DNA of 64,000 nucleotides from Pagrus major (GCF_040436345.1 NC_133235.1:17632660-17696659); one strand, 5' to 3'. Positions 24,401-38,700 are shown, counted from the first letter of the stretch. Numbers and translations: made by a program. The notes: generated by a model not told the origin, from the letters alone.

Positions 24401-25964
24401 TTTTACTGTGTGGGTGAGCAGGGTGCTAAATGAAGGGTAAAAGCCCTGAGACTGGCTGATCATTAGAAACTAAATTTTCTTGGCAGTCTCATACATGGGG
24501 AGGAAGTGCTGTACGTTACCTGGAGCTAACACTGCATTGCAGTCACACATGTGTCACTTTCCTTCAGCCTGACAACTTGGCAAGGGTAGGATTCACCTGT
24601 TTGTACTGACAGAAACACATTGGCATGCGTTTACAGCACACTACACTAGAGATACAAACGCTGCCAGTATCTAGAAGTTAATGAGTAAACTGTCTGTCAA
24701 GGCCGGATGTGAAAGCAACATGAAAAGTGTCAGCAAGACCTGTTCCTGTGAGGAAGGAGCTATCCCACAGTCACCTGGTGTTCCTGTGTTTGACAAATTA
24801 TACCTGTGTGATGATGTGAAACAAATACAGCTTCTGGGTTTATTAGGAACAGGAGTAACATGGATCGTTGGTTTCTTTGTATCAGTCAGCTTTAGTCCTC
24901 CACAGGCTAATGGATGTAGTTTCACGGCTGTTAACCATCAATGGCCTGGTTTCACGTGTCTCGTCATGACAGAGCATCAGCAACTCTCACTTGTTTTAAT
25001 AGTCTTGGTGTTGTTGTTGTTGTTGTTGTAGTGTTGAAGTGATTAAGGCTCATGTCTTTCTTAGTGACACTACTTTCCACAAACACAGCATTTAGCTTTT
25101 TTCCCCCATCTTTCCTTCCTCTGCAGGATACTTGGCAGACTTGCTTGTCTTGTTTTATCTCTTGCAGGGAATGACCTGTATTTCATGCTTCTCTGTTCTC
25201 GCCCAGTGTGGGTGAATCATTTGAGGTGTGGCTGTCACTCACAACAAGGGGCTGAACCATACAACCACAGCGTGGCTAATAACATGCCATGAGGCTTAGA
25301 AGCCGGTGTTTAAAGAAAGTAATGTGACACAAGTGCCTGGGAAAATGTCCTTTACCTCAACACTGTGTGTGTAGAAAATACTTTTAATGGTTAGTTAAGT
25401 CCAGAACATAAAGTTACAGATTTCTATCCCAGAAAACAGAAACAGAGAAGCGTTATATTAGGGTCATATCAAGAATATTGTAATACTAATTATCTGATTC
25501 TCTTTGGGACCAAATGGATCCAATTTCAGTATCTGGTACTCACACTGTAATTCTCGTATTGAATATGGGACTGACGTCACCAATCCATAGTCTGATTGTC
25601 AGTTTCCTATTGCACAATTCAAAATAACTTTTGAACTCAAGTTTAAGACCACACTGAAAATCTTAAATATTGTCACACAAACCCAGAAATTATTAGAAAT
25701 TTTGAGGATTCAGAGAGTAAGTGATTATAGTTCTGCCCACGGTTGTTGTTATTCTAAGTGAAGAGGGTTTTTGTCGGCATAAAATCATGACTAGACTAAA
25801 GGTTTGTAAGGAGCAGTGCTTCTAACTCTAAAACGCTTTACAGAAACTTGATCCAAACAAAGCACAATCAGGCAGACCAAAAGTGACCACATCGTCAAAA
25901 AATCAATATATCAACCTTAGTTCTCTGAGAGATAGAAAAGAAACTGAACGAACTGAAATGTCTC

Positions 25965-26790
25965 AACAACTATTAGATGGACTGACAGGAACTTTTGTAC
26001 CATGGTCATCCATGGTCCCCAGAGGATGAATCGTAATGACTTTGTTGACCAAATTATTTTTCCTCTAGTAGCACCATGAGGTTATTATTTGTTTACCTTG
26101 TGAGGCAGCTAGATTTGTGAGTCTCAAAAATATTACCAACTTCAAGCTGTGTACTTGTGGCCAGACGCACAGAGGACCAATCAGAGTCCTTTGAGGAACT
26201 ACTGGCATCTAGAGATGGCAGCTGCAGGTGTGGTTTAGGTGTGAAAACAACAATGGGAGAACAAAGAGCGGCACTGAAAGCTTTTTTTTGATGGAAAATT
26301 CTTTTTTTGCACTTCTCTTGGCCTGCTTTGGTAGAGTTTGATTTACCAACTGGCTCCACTGGTGGTAGCGCTATCCTACTGTTAAAGACGGTAATAAGTA
26401 GATGGTTCCAACCACATTTTTGGAAAGTGCCGGCCCTTTTCCAAACTGTTTCAACATCTATTGGATGGATTGCCATACAGTTTGGTGTAGACATTAATGT
26501 CACCCTCAAGATGAATTGTTGTAACTTTGGTGATCCATTAACTTTTCACCGAGCAACGTTCTGGTCTGGTTATTTTGTACAGTTCTTTGGTTTATTCCTG
26601 CTGACATTCCCAATCCATCAGCTTCTGCTATACTCTGTATTTAGCGCTAATAAGCAAAAGTTGGTATGCTAGCGCCCTAAACTAAGATGCTGATTTTGGT
26701 AAACCTTATACCTGGTTAGCATCAGCATGTTAGCATGCTAACGTGAGCATTCAAACTCAAAGGACTATTGTGCCTAATTGCAGTCAGGTC
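25965..26790 (+). repeat. Interspersed repeat with an internal direct duplication
   Basis: The block at about 25968-26060 (CAACTATTAGATGGACTGAC, GGATGAATCGTAATGACTTT) recurs at about 26452-26545 (CAACATCTATTGGATGGATT, AGATGAATTGTTGTAACTTT) in the same orientation. It is followed at about 26715-26760 by 'catgttagcatgctaacgtg'. All three blocks are familiar teleost repeat sequence. The short open frames across it are not genes. Confidence 0.6.
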
Positions 26791-27734
26791 AAGTTGGCTT
26801 TAGACGCTCTGTCTTGTTGCTTGTGAAATAACTACTGTATGTAGTTTGGGAGAATAAATTCAAACTCAGAATTTTAACATTAATGAGGTAATAATACAAA
26901 CTCAGAATATTTATTTTTTCCATAACTCAATAAGCAAGCTGTTCTTAGGAAAATAATGTCCCCAGAACACTGTTTGAAGCTAGAAAGGTGGCAGGGTCAG
27001 CCAAATATAAACAAAATAATTATCTTCTGATTAAAATTTCTTTCCCAAAGCTACATAGTGCAGTTCTGTTCCCAGTACTTGCTGTTTTGTCTTGGATGCT
27101 ATATCACCCATATAAAGTGACTAACTTTTAAAGTTAAAGCCCTCATGACTCTGAGGTTAATGAGGGTTTCTGCTCTTGTTCTGCAGTGTGTGTTAAACAG
27201 GTGAGCTAGAGGCTAACTGGAGAGCTCCTGTGTGAGTTCATGTCAGTACCGCTCCTTTAGTCAAACAGTAATGTGTGTGTTTTAGGTGTGTCTGACTGAA
27301 CAACTGCTCATTATCTTAAAATCCTAAACTCTGTTTAAACAAATAAGCTTGGATACAATTAGAATGCAGTTTGTAGCTGTAATAACGTTTCTTTAGCAGT
27401 TGTTTCCGATGTTTGTGTGTTAACATTTATTTTATACATTCAAGTTTATTTATTCAGCGGTTTCTGAAGTCTTTGCTCATATCCCAAATATGATCAAAAC
27501 CAGCAAAAGCTTCATAATTGGGGCACATGTCCATGTAAACATACTCAGACACAGCTAGTTGGGTCACTGATGGGCCACTGCTCTCAAACTGGGACAAACT
27601 CTGCTTTCTGTCAGGACTGTCACCAAATTCAATCAGACTGTGAGACCTAAGAGCTCTCTGCTGCATTTTCCTCTTTCATTTTCATCCCCGGTTTAACCGG
27701 ATTTGTTTTTTTTTTCTTGTTGTGCTTTTTCCAG

Positions 27735-27798
27735 TGTGACACGGAAACCGTGCAAGACACGACACGGCAAACAACAAGCAGATCTATATATGAACAAC
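27735..27798 (+). other. Possible extra 5' exon of arhgef18
   Basis: A 64-bp segment lies between a pyrimidine-rich acceptor (CTTTTTCCAG, ending 27734) and a consensus donor (GTGAGT at 27799). One frame is open throughout (begins CDTETVQDTTRQ). I do not recognise the peptide, and no downstream exon joins it in a clear frame. It could be an untranslated or alternative exon, or chance. Confidence 0.25.
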
Positions 27799-29212
27799 GT
27801 GAGTCATACCTGGCTTTTAAATCCTTTTAAGAATGTGAATCACTTTCATTTCAAAGCTGAATTTGAAAGAATGTGTCAGTCAGATGATTATTATTTCAAT
27901 GTCATGTTTTACCCCCATCCTGCAGAGATGTGTATCAGAGTAAAGAGGAAAATGCTGAGTAGATAAGAGCTTAGTGACATACTTAGACCCTACTGTACCT
28001 GTGTCGCTGTAATAAAACACGTTAAGCACCTGTTGCTGTACTGCAGCTGTGTTTTTCAGCATGACTTCTTTTTTTTGTCTTTGCCTGAAAGCTGGTCTGA
28101 CATGAGCTGTGCTGTCGCAGTTTGTCAAACCAGTTCCCCCTCTACAAGGCAGATTAGCTTTTTAACAGTCTGTTGTTTGGATTCAGCACCACGAAATGCA
28201 CTCTCCTCTTATTCTCTTTTTCCTTTTGTAGGTAGTCTGTCTGTTTGAGGGCCAGTGAGTCAGCAAAGTGGGGCGAAGAGTTTTCCATTTCCCGTTGAAT
28301 AATAAAACGTTAGTCCTTGAAATCCTCATTGCTTTTAATGTGGTGCTGGGCAATAATGTATGTATTGACTTTTAGTGATTTTGTGTTGTGGTGATGTGTT
28401 CATATTGTGGTACAGAATTCAAAATGATTCAGAGACATTTCCCTTTTTATTATGAAAAAAATAGTTATTGTACGTTATATTTAGACACTGAAATAGCCTT
28501 GTCTGATGTAATGCATAACGGGCACACAGCTCATTTTATCGAGCATTGATTTTAAAGTTTTATGTGTAATTTTGCATACATAATTTTGAGAAATATTCTT
28601 AATATTTTGATTTTGATTTCTCTTATAGTGCCCAGCTCTTTTTTAATGTAATGTAATCAAAAACAGTTGCATGCTCTGAAAGATCTTTGACATGATACAT
28701 TTTATTGTGTTTTCTTTCTAATTATTTTGTTTTTTATGAAGTAAACTTGATACACTTGTAAAAGAGGGCTTTTGTTCCTTAATGTCTTTTTTCTGAGAAG
28801 ATGACTGAGGATAACTTTTGCTGCTTATCAGCCTGGGAGGTTATCGGATCTGATATTTAGTATTTTTCAGAAAACTGGAATCTATGGAATTTTTTGAGTG
28901 TGGACCCCAATAAAATAAATTAATTTTTAAACACTGGTTATTTAAAATTTTGACACAAAGATTGAAGACACTGAAAAAAAAACGTGTCGGCCAGTCTTCA
29001 TTTTGAAAATCCCCTCTTTTCATTCATGTCAAGTGAAAAGACACAGGAGAGCACCTATATGTAACACGTCACTTAAACTTTATTCATCTGCACGTGTCTT
29101 TCTTTCCTAAACTTCCAATTTTAAGTGTCTCACACAATATTTATTTCTGCCTCAGTTACTCAAAGTCTATTTTCCTGTTTGTTGCTGTCTCTTTCTCCGT
29201 CCCTCAGCTCTG

Positions 29213-29331
29213 GGGGTGTTTCTCCCCATGCCTCCCATGGCCTCCCTGCATGTTTCCTCAGTCCAGGCATGACCATCACCCCTAAAAATCACACTGCTCA
29301 GCCTGGTTCCTCCTCTTGACACAAGTCCCAG
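29213..29331 (+). other. arhgef18: Possible alternative 5' exon of arhgef18 with a short frame MTITPK...
   Basis: The segment follows a good acceptor (CCGTCCCTCAG). An ATG at 29269 opens MTITPKNHTAQPGSSS, which looks like the N-terminus of the human short isoform (MTVSQKGGPQPTPS), but the frame ends at TGA 29317-29319. The candidate donor after 29331 (GTTGGT) is weak. Spliced to 29781, the frame entering MDEVDG would have no upstream ATG here. So the exon is either untranslated with an upstream ORF or a decayed coding start. Confidence 0.3.
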
Positions 29332-29796
29332 GTTGGTGAATATGTATTTTAAGACTCATTTCCATCCTGTACTTTTGTGTCTTTGTTCACGTTCACAGAA
29401 CAGCAGACAGTGTCCTAATTTAGTTTTTCCTCATATGTAACAGAGATTGTTTTCCAGTCAAGAGTTATCAGCTAACATACAAAGTCACATGTTTTTCCGG
29501 GTTCGTTGTCAGCCTGATAGAGATGAGTGGTACAAAAAAACCTGATTCAGAGTCATGTGATGTCTGTTGCTGTTTTTACTGGCATTTCTCCTTTTGACAT
29601 AAAGGTTGTGTTATACTTGGCATCATAGATGAGGTCAACCATCCAAGTCTGACTCCAACACTGAATTAAGCAACAGTCTTGACAGCTAAGAAGCTTTAGC
29701 GTGTGTTTTTTTGTCTCTGCGTGTTTGTGTGCTGACATCATTTTAACCTGTTGAGCTTTATCTCATCACATACCAACTAGATCCGGTCCGGTGCAG

Positions 29797-32700
29797 ATGG
29801 ATGAGGTCGATGGCGTGCGTTTGAAGCTCTTCCCTGAAGACTCTGTGTCGCTGGCTCCCTCTTTGGCTGAGCCCATCAACCTAGAAGGTCAGTTGGTCAC
29901 TGGCAGCAGGATAAAAAGCTGCTGAAAGCTCCGTGTACTACAGCGTCACAAAAGTGTGGTGTAACTTCACTGTGAAAGATAGCTCAGGGAAACTTAGACA
30001 TAGTTTTAATTTGATGGTCCGGTCTTTATTGTTTTTGTGAAGTCTAATCCTCTTATTTGAAATATATTGGAGATAAATCCAATTCTGTAACACAAGGATA
30101 GAAATAATCATTGCTGTTTAATTCATCATATTTTTTTTCTTTTTTGCAGCAGCAGCAGTATTGTTGTAAAACGTGCTGAAAATGTAATAATCCACAGTTT
30201 GAAGCAGCTACAATAGGTTGATTTACTTTAAATAGATTTTCTTTTTGTCCTCTATTTTTGTAAGTAATGAAACAGTGTGACATGACTAAAACATGACGCC
30301 ATGTAAAAAACATTTATGCCGTGAAAGTAAGACTTTAAAAAAAGATTCGAAATAACCTGTAACCTGACCTGTAATGAATCACCAAGATACAGACTCGCAT
30401 GACGATAAAGCACAAGCCTTGTTTGGCTCATACAATTTCCAATGTGACTTTCTATGTGTCATGCAGATCCCCATTATACTTCGCTGAAAAGCGATCTTGA
30501 GTCCAACGCCCAGAACCTGGGAGCAGAGTCATGGAGCGAGGCTGTGGACCAGAACTACCTGAACGCCCTGACCAAAGAGGCTCAGAAGAGACAGGGCGTC
30601 ATCTATGGTAGGCTCAAAGAATAATCTGTAAAAATGTAACCACAAATCCAAAAACCAAACTATACTTTACAGTTATGATACATTTTAAAGTGTGTGTGTG
30701 TGTTTATGCAGACAGTACTGACAGTACAGAATCAGTAGCTCATGTCAATCATCTGTTAAGATGAATCTTTGATCCTTGATAGCAGAGTACACAGTAATTG
30801 CACTGTTGCAGCAAAGATTATAGTGCCTATAATTATGAGGATTATGGATGTAATTATCATGATGATGGACCCTTTGATGGCAAACATGTCAACTATGATA
30901 ATAAGCTTAATGACACCAATAGTTGAATAATACATGGTTCATTGTTGTTTTGCTTTGCATGTGGTGTCATTCTGCCACACACAAATCGGACTATATGTTT
31001 CAGACACTTAACCTGGACCTTATAACCAAGAGAACCCTCTTTATCAATTCCCTAGAGTTGATCCAGACCGAGATGCACCATGTGCGTACCTTAAACATCC
31101 TCCTCCATGTCTACATGTATGAGTTGAGGCAGTCTTTGCTGATAGAGGAGGCCAAACTGGACCGGCTCTTCTTCGGGGTGGAAACCCTGCTCAACCTCCA
31201 CCAGCACTTCCTTAACTGCCTCAAAGCACGCCAAAACGAAGGTCAAGAGGATGGAAGCCCAAACAACTACCAGATCACACAACTGGGGGATATCCTCATC
31301 TCTCAGGTAGGGGAGAATAGTTTTAAGGCCACAGTGGCACACACCAGTAGCTCAGTTGGTAGAGCAGGCGTCCCATGTACAGAGGCTTTTTCCTTGCTGC
31401 AGCGGCCCATGGTTTGGGTCCGACCTGTGGCTCTTTGCTGCATGTCATCCCCCCTCTCTCTCACTCGTTTCCTGTCACCTTTTAATGCTGTCAGGCTAGG
31501 TTTTCATTTAATCATTGTCAGTCTAATTTAATTGATTTTAAAAATGTATGCTAAAATGAAAATTCAGTCATTATCTTTTCACCCTCATGCCGATGGAAAG
31601 TCAAACGTTTCTTCGTCTGGCAAACGTTTCTGGAACTTCACAGCAAAACAGCATCGCAGCAGTCCCCTAAACAACTAAAGTAGCTGGGGACAATTAAACA
31701 ACTGAAAGAAAAATAAAATGTGTCCTTACAGCTCGTCTGGAGTACACCATTTTTAAAGCCAAAATCTTTACTGTAGCTGCTGAGCTAATAGTGTTAGCAT
31801 GCACCCTATATGAAGTCAGTACACACGCTTGTAAACAACGTCTTTTCAAATCAGTTTGGCATCTCGGGGCTTCCAAAAACTTGGATTATGCCAGGAAGTG
31901 TGAGGAAGTGGAGATGAATCGTCCATCTTTATTGACGGTCAGTGGTTGCAACAGTAAGGAGACAGGTGTTGTTCCAGGTTCTCTAATCAAAAGGGAAAGT
32001 TTGTTCGGGGGGGGAATTTCCCCGGAGACAGTTTGAATTCCAAACATGCAAAGTTGTAGAGTGTATGTTTAAAGAAGTAGCTCTTCTTAAAACAAAGGTG
32101 TCATTATTTATTCACCTTCAGGTCAAAATGTCAGTAAAGTTTTTATGTCAACATAACACACAGCAGGTAGAGGTACTTTTCCAGAGTTCAGAGGTTCATG
32201 GATGGTTCAAGGATCATGAGCTTTGTTGTAAATGGATTGTTTCTTATTATCCAAATGTTTATGTTATTCCCAAGTGTATACTGTATCGCCTACATTTTAA
32301 CAAAAACTGTTGCTTTCAAAAGCATTTATGCTCACATTCTACACATCAGGTGAACAGGTTCATAGTTTACTCAATGTATATTTACAAATCCTAATGCTGT
32401 GTTGACATTACTACACAGAGATCTACAACAAACAGTCAGATAATTTAACTAGCATTTTAGCTGTGACAACATTTTGATTTTTGGTGACATTTTACATTTT
32501 GAAATAAGATGCACATAAATTGCTACAATTGACTAGACATTTCTTGGCTACCATAACTTTTTATTCTGTCTGTATGACATGTTCGGTGCGTGTGCGTGTG
32601 TGACACGTGTAAAATGATGCAATGTTTCACAACTTGGCAGGTGTGTGTTGCTTTGTGTCTAGGATCTTTGTGATCCTCTCCTGTCTTTCTTAGATTGTGT

Positions 32701-35700
32701 ACCCTTTCCTAAAATAAACACAATGTTCAGTCATATGTTGGCAGAAAGTTAAATGCACCATTTCTATTAAATTGTTTCTTTTAAAGAAAATTAAATGTTG
32801 TGTGTTTCCCTTCTGTGTTAGTTTTCAGGTGAACTGGGAGAAGGAATGATGGCAAGTTACAGTTTTTTCTGCAGTCATCAAAATGAAGGCGTCAGCTTCT
32901 ACAAAGAGCAGCTGCAGAACAACAAGAAACTGCAGATGCTGAATAGGGTAAGTAATCTCCAGTCATTGCTCAGTTTATGAGCATGGATGTGATTGAAATC
33001 ATGACACAGTGAGGCCTGTGGTTGTGTTTTGTTGGAGTGAAAATGCGCTGGAATTGGAAAAAGAATGAGACAAGCCTTTTCATAAACAACGGTGATGGCA
33101 TTTCTTTCTCCAAAGAACGCACAAAAAGAAAATGGTGTGCGATGCTTATTCTAAGAGTTTACTGTAGAGAGGAGAACGATGCAAGTGTTGATAAACAAAG
33201 CTTTTCTTTTTATGACAGAAAATAGGTCAGCTGGCCCAGGTGCGACGGTTGGGAATCCCTGAGTGTTTTCTGTTGGTGACACAACGCATCACCAAATATC
33301 CCACCCTGGTGGAGCGAATCATACAGAACACTGAAGGTAAAATCTCATAATTTAACTAATAACTGAGATCCAACCTTCTCTGGAGCCTGAAATGGTGCTA
33401 TGTATAAACAGTTTTCATAAAGACTGGTCAATTATTATACTTCATGCTTCTCTCAGCTGATACAGAAGAGTACAAGTCTCTGGTGCAGGGTTTGGCACTG
33501 ATCAAAGAAACCATCACCCAGGTGAACGATCAGGTCAGCGAATACGAGAAAGCCGCTCGTCTGAGAGAGATCGGCCTGCGCCTGGAGCCAAAGTCTCAGG
33601 GCCGGCTGAAGGAGGGGCAGCTGATCCGCAGGGAGGATCTGATCCAGGGAAACAGGACGCTGCTGCACGAAAGCCCCGTCACCTGGAAGTCCTCGGGTAG
33701 ACAAAAAGGTGTGTGACGAGTCGACTGACGTTATGGTTGTTTGTCTGTGGCTTAGTCATTGACCATTGCTCACGTGTACTTTATGTATGTAAAGCATTTT
33801 GCGGGGTATTCTTAATGTATGCAGTTGCTATTAAAGAAAGCTGAAAATGTGGTGAGACTACGAGTGTCACGATATTGATTCTAAATAGAAAATCAATCTA
33901 AATGAGCTTTCAGTTCTGATCATCAAAATCAAAAGCAGGATTGGCAATACTCCCAATTTTTTCTCTGTACCCCTGTCACTGTCTAAAGAGGAAAAGAAAA
34001 CAGTGAGGGGATGTTGGGACTATTTTCATTTTCAGTGATCCTTAATTGATTTGTTTGGGCAGAGGGTTTACTTGGGACTAATTTAAGAAACTGAACTTAA
34101 CAACAATAATTTCTATCTTTTGTTGTTTATTGGTGAATTGGTGAAACTGACCTAACCCTAACCTGCAAAAATGAAAGTCAGGCTGGTGTTGCAAAATACT
34201 CCAACCTTTTTAAAGAAGAATTGAAAAAATTAAATGACAGTTGTTAGGGCATAAAACCAATGACTTGTTGATCTTTACAAATCCAGATGCAGTCTAACAA
34301 TGGCATTTCCATCAGTGTTAAAACTAAATGTTTAAATACATAACACAACTCATTTATTCATTTCCTGGTTAATTAAACTGTTTTATTTTATTATGCATTA
34401 AAGATGATAAGTAAATGTGACAGATTTATTACATTGGAATTTATTACAGTGTAAAAAGGCGGAGCAATACAAGCAGTTAATAACACTGTTTGCATGTTAA
34501 CCTTGACATGGAAAAAACACAAAGTGTCCAAGTAAAGTCTTGGGCCACCATGAGCCTCTATAGAGCAGCTTCTATATGACTGTTCTATACAGTATGTGTC
34601 ACCAGTCATTTCTGAACTGCATCATGTAAAACATCTGCATGGAAACACATTTTTATGGTTCTCTATTCATTCAAGTTCTTCCTTAAATTTGTCACTTGCG
34701 GGCATGACGCAGAAATTTTCAGCAACTCTTTCACATTTTCCCCGAAGTCAAATTATAAACCAAAGTTTTGTGTGTGCGTGCACTGGTCTGACTTAAGTGA
34801 AACTTTAAGGTATGCTGCATCAGGTGACGGACGGCTCAGTGAATTACTGCAGGGCTATTGCTGTTTCCTTTGTATTTTTTAATAGGAGGTTCAACTTCGG
34901 GGCAAGTTGCTTTTGTGAAAGCTGAAAGATTCATAGAACTAGAATAGCAGCATATTTTTCTGTCATTACTTAAGCGTCAAAGATTAACGCGTAATGCAAT
35001 GCAGTAGACATGTCTCAAGTCCATCATCCATGGCCACTCGAGTCAGAAACATTGTGCAGCTCTTGTGTTACTTTGATGATGCTGAGTAGAATTTGTGTCC
35101 CTGCAGATATCCATGCTGTGCTGCTGTCAGACATGCTCCTCCTGCTACAAGAGAAAGATCAGAAGCTTGTGTTTGCTGCTGTGGTGAGTTCTGCACAAAC
35201 ATTGATGAGTACTTTATGTTATCACAAATTACAGAAAGGTTTTGGTTCAGTTTTTCTACCTGGACAGAAGAAATGTGTAGTCCAAAACACAGACTTTCTT
35301 TACATCAAGATATGATGATATCTTACATGATATGATGTAATAATCTGTGGCCAATCAGCTGTGTTATTGTGGCTCATGTAGGACAACAAACCACCGGTGA
35401 TCTCCCTTCAAAGGCTGATAGTCAGGGAAGTAGCTCATGAGGACAAAGCCATGTACCTGATCTGTGCATGCACCACTAGCATGCCGGAGATGTACGAGAT
35501 CCACACAGGCTCCAGAGAGGAACGCATCACATGGACGGCGCTGATTCGGGAAGCTGTGAACCAGTAAGACTTCTAGGAAGAGAGACGAGAGAGTTTTATT
35601 GGGAGATGAAACTCAATATTTTGTTTTTTCTATCACAACTCTATGAATGTTTAATAGAATAGTTACAACAGCTTTATAATAGCATTGAGGCCTGATGATC

Positions 35701-38700
35701 GTTGAAGTTAGGGCTGCAACTGTCAATTAATCTGTTGATTATTTTATCAATTAATGGAGTTCTGCCTTCAAAAAGGCAGAATATGGTGAATCCTTCAGTA
35801 TTTCCCAGAGCCCAAGATGACGTCATCAAACCACAAAATATTAACATTTAAGAAGCTGGAATCAGTGAATCTTGACTTTCTTTCTCCTTAAAAAAATACT
35901 TAAACAGATAAATCAATTACCAAATTGTTGGCGATTTATTTAATAGTTGACAGTTCATCAATAAATCGATTACTTGTTGCAACTCTTGTTGGAATATGAA
36001 TGAAATAAGAGCATCATAATCGAGTTATGTTTTAGCACAGTACATCCTTCAGTTAGTATCAAATCTTGTAACGATATAAGAATGACACTCTTAAAATCTT
36101 AAATCTTGTGTGGACGACAGAATAGAAGGGAAAAAAACTAAGATACTTATCTAAATATAACAGCGATAATACTGACTAAGACATTTGTGTGATTCAGCTA
36201 TCCAGAAGAGGAGCTGTACCGCGATCTGACTGCTAAACTGCAACAATATCAAGGTAAGAAAGCCGAGATGATCGTTAACTTAGAACACAGATAGAACAGA
36301 TTATAGGACGAGACTGGTGAAAAAAGCTAATTTACTGTCTCATAATCGGCAAAAGAAATGTCCATGTGAACAAATCTTCTATCCACGTGTTAAGCAAACG
36401 ACTGACAGACTGATCTGACAACCTCTTCTTTTTCTTTGATGCCGTCTTTGTCTCATTCTTTTGTTTTCATATTAATTCATGTTAGTGCAAAGAAAACAAT
36501 CTGAAACTTTACAGGAAGAGACGAGCTGGGATTTTGGTGTTAAAAATATAGAAATACATTGGCATTTATTTTTTCCTTGTTTATGTAAAGCAAGAGCAGC
36601 CATGCTCAGTCAACTTTCCTCTGCATTAACTGAACAGACATTTATTATGCTGATTCTCTTCAGACGCTCTAAAGGTGAGGGATGACCTCATTGAGCAAAA
36701 TCTGGCAGAGAAACAGCAGATCTTTGCTGCTCTCTACGAGAGTGTGATGGAGCAGGAAACCCCGCGCAAAGGGCTGCTGCTCCGAGGAGATGCCTCTGAC
36801 CTCCAGCAGGGGGAGACACTGCTTAAAGGAGCCATTGATGAGGGTAAGAGCTGAGCACAACCTCAGTTTCTACTGTCTGTTTTCAAGAGTTGGCCTCAGT
36901 TATGTGAGTCAATCTTGTTTTTCATGGTTGGAATAATGATGTATTCAGAATTTTGCAACAATTTCTGTTTGCTATAAAAAACACTGTCATGAGTCAATAT
37001 TTGAATTTTGAAGTTAAAATACTTCTGTTTTCCATTACACCCAAGTCATGACTCATGAGATTAAGTCTTTTTTTTGTTTGCAGTGGAAAACCTGCAGAAC
37101 CTGTTCTTCTCAAGGATAAAAGACCCAAACCTTCTGAAGGATGAGAATAATACACAGGGACGGCTGCCCAGGAGGACTGAGACCTTTGCCGTGGCCAATA
37201 GTTACCCTGCTGCGAGCGGCATGAAAAGTAAGCTGACATAAAGCTGACATGGTACTGACAATACCTCTTTAAATACATGTTAGTGTTAGTGTGTTGATGG
37301 TGAAGACAGCTAAAGGGGTAACAGAAAATATAAAGGTATGTGTTTTATTTACAAATTTATTTATGTGCAGCTAACATCTACATCATGAAATATAAACATC
37401 CATTTTAAAAGAGGTAGTCTGGGAATTTTACAAAACGTTCATCTTGCATCATACATCAGGGAAGTTAATGTATGAATGAGTTACTTTTGTCATATAACAC
37501 TGTTATTTAGTGTTTTAAACGTTATTTGCAGTCCAATCACACTGTTAAGTCTTTTAAAAATCCTTCTGAGCTATTCAGCCATTTGCACCTATACAATACA
37601 TACTATCATCAGCAGAAATTAGGCAACTCTACTCATATGAATATGACTTTATTTTCTCAGATGGAGTTGCAGCTGAGAGGCCGGGCAGCAGCGAGGGCAT
37701 TCCAGCACACATCAGTCACAGCTTTAGTGCCCCCCAGCTCCATGAAATGTTCTCTGAGAGCCTGGAACAGTCTGTGAGTGAGACACATCTGTGAGAGGAT
37801 CTAAATCTTGAAGCATTTACATCTTGATGAAGCATTTACATGGTTTGTGCTGCTTTGCTTCAAGGCCGACGACGACACGCAGATGCCAGAGAGCAGTTTA
37901 ACCTCCAGTCATTTCCCTGAGGCAGAGGTAACCATTCTGATACTTATTTTGTTTATTATTTTATGCTTTTTCTGTCTGTATTCATTCATGCAGAAACCTT
38001 AATATCTGTCACCTTAATTCTTGTTCACTGTAGGTGTGTGATAGGGTGATACTGCTTGCACAGAGGTTATACAGCTTACAAGTAAGATGTTGTACATTGC
38101 TCTGAATTTTTTATTTTATTCAGCACCTCATTTTTACAAATTTCTTGCAAATGTGTCTTTTATATTATACTTCTACTGCTAAATTCAAGGAAGAACTCCT
38201 TAAGTTTTCTTTCACATTAATTAATTGTTTGTTTGCCTGTAGTAGATTTCATGTTTCACTCTCATATGTTGGTATTAAATTCTTCAACAGGCAATCGTCA
38301 CCCAGCAGGACAGCCAGATTGAGCTGCAGCAGACTTTTCAGTCAAAGAGCAAGCAGCCAGCTCGTCATTACAGCAGCATGCTACTCGAGCAGGAGAAGCA
38401 GCGCAACTTGGAGAAGCACAAGCAGGAACTCGCCAACTTGCACAAGCTGCAGGCGCAGCATCGAGAGGAGCAGCAGCGCTGGGAGAAGGAGAGGGAGCGG
38501 CAGAGGATACAGATCGAGGCTCTGGAGGCTGAGCTGCAGCAGAGGGAGGATGAGTGCAGAAAGAAGGAGGAGAAGCTCAGTGAGGAGAAGGCAGAGCTGG
38601 AGAAGCAAAGGGAAAACTATCAGCAGGGCCTGGAGAGGCTGAGGGAGTCCACAAAGTCAGTGGACAAGGAGAGGGAACGTCTGAGTCAGGAGAAAGATCG

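Larger units (their letters stand above)
22171..29780 (+). other. arhgef18: 5' intron(s) of arhgef18, repeat-rich
   Basis: A long non-coding stretch lies between the presumed untranslated exon and the first coding exon. It holds a TTG microsatellite (about 22196-22222), a hAT-like MITE (22847-23130), a LINE-tail-like repeat (23791-23998), an interspersed repeat at 24030-24400, a duplicated repeat at 25965-26790, and two possible small exons (27735-27798 and about 29213-29331). Alternative N-terminal exons, known for mammalian ARHGEF18, could be hidden here; I could not identify any securely. Confidence 0.5.

Noticed and set aside
24681..25031. 116-codon open frame on the + strand in the arhgef18 5' intron
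   Set aside because: The end is a poly-leucine run from a GTT microsatellite, there is no recognisable domain, and composition is like the flanking intron.
31340..31420. A tRNA gene (A and B boxes present)
   Set aside because: Anticodon and acceptor stems do not form, and the downstream CATGTCATCCCCCC block is that of a dispersed repeat.
38381..38608. Leucine-rich minus-strand frame
   Set aside because: It is the antisense shadow of the glutamate/lysine-rich coiled-coil exon of arhgef18.
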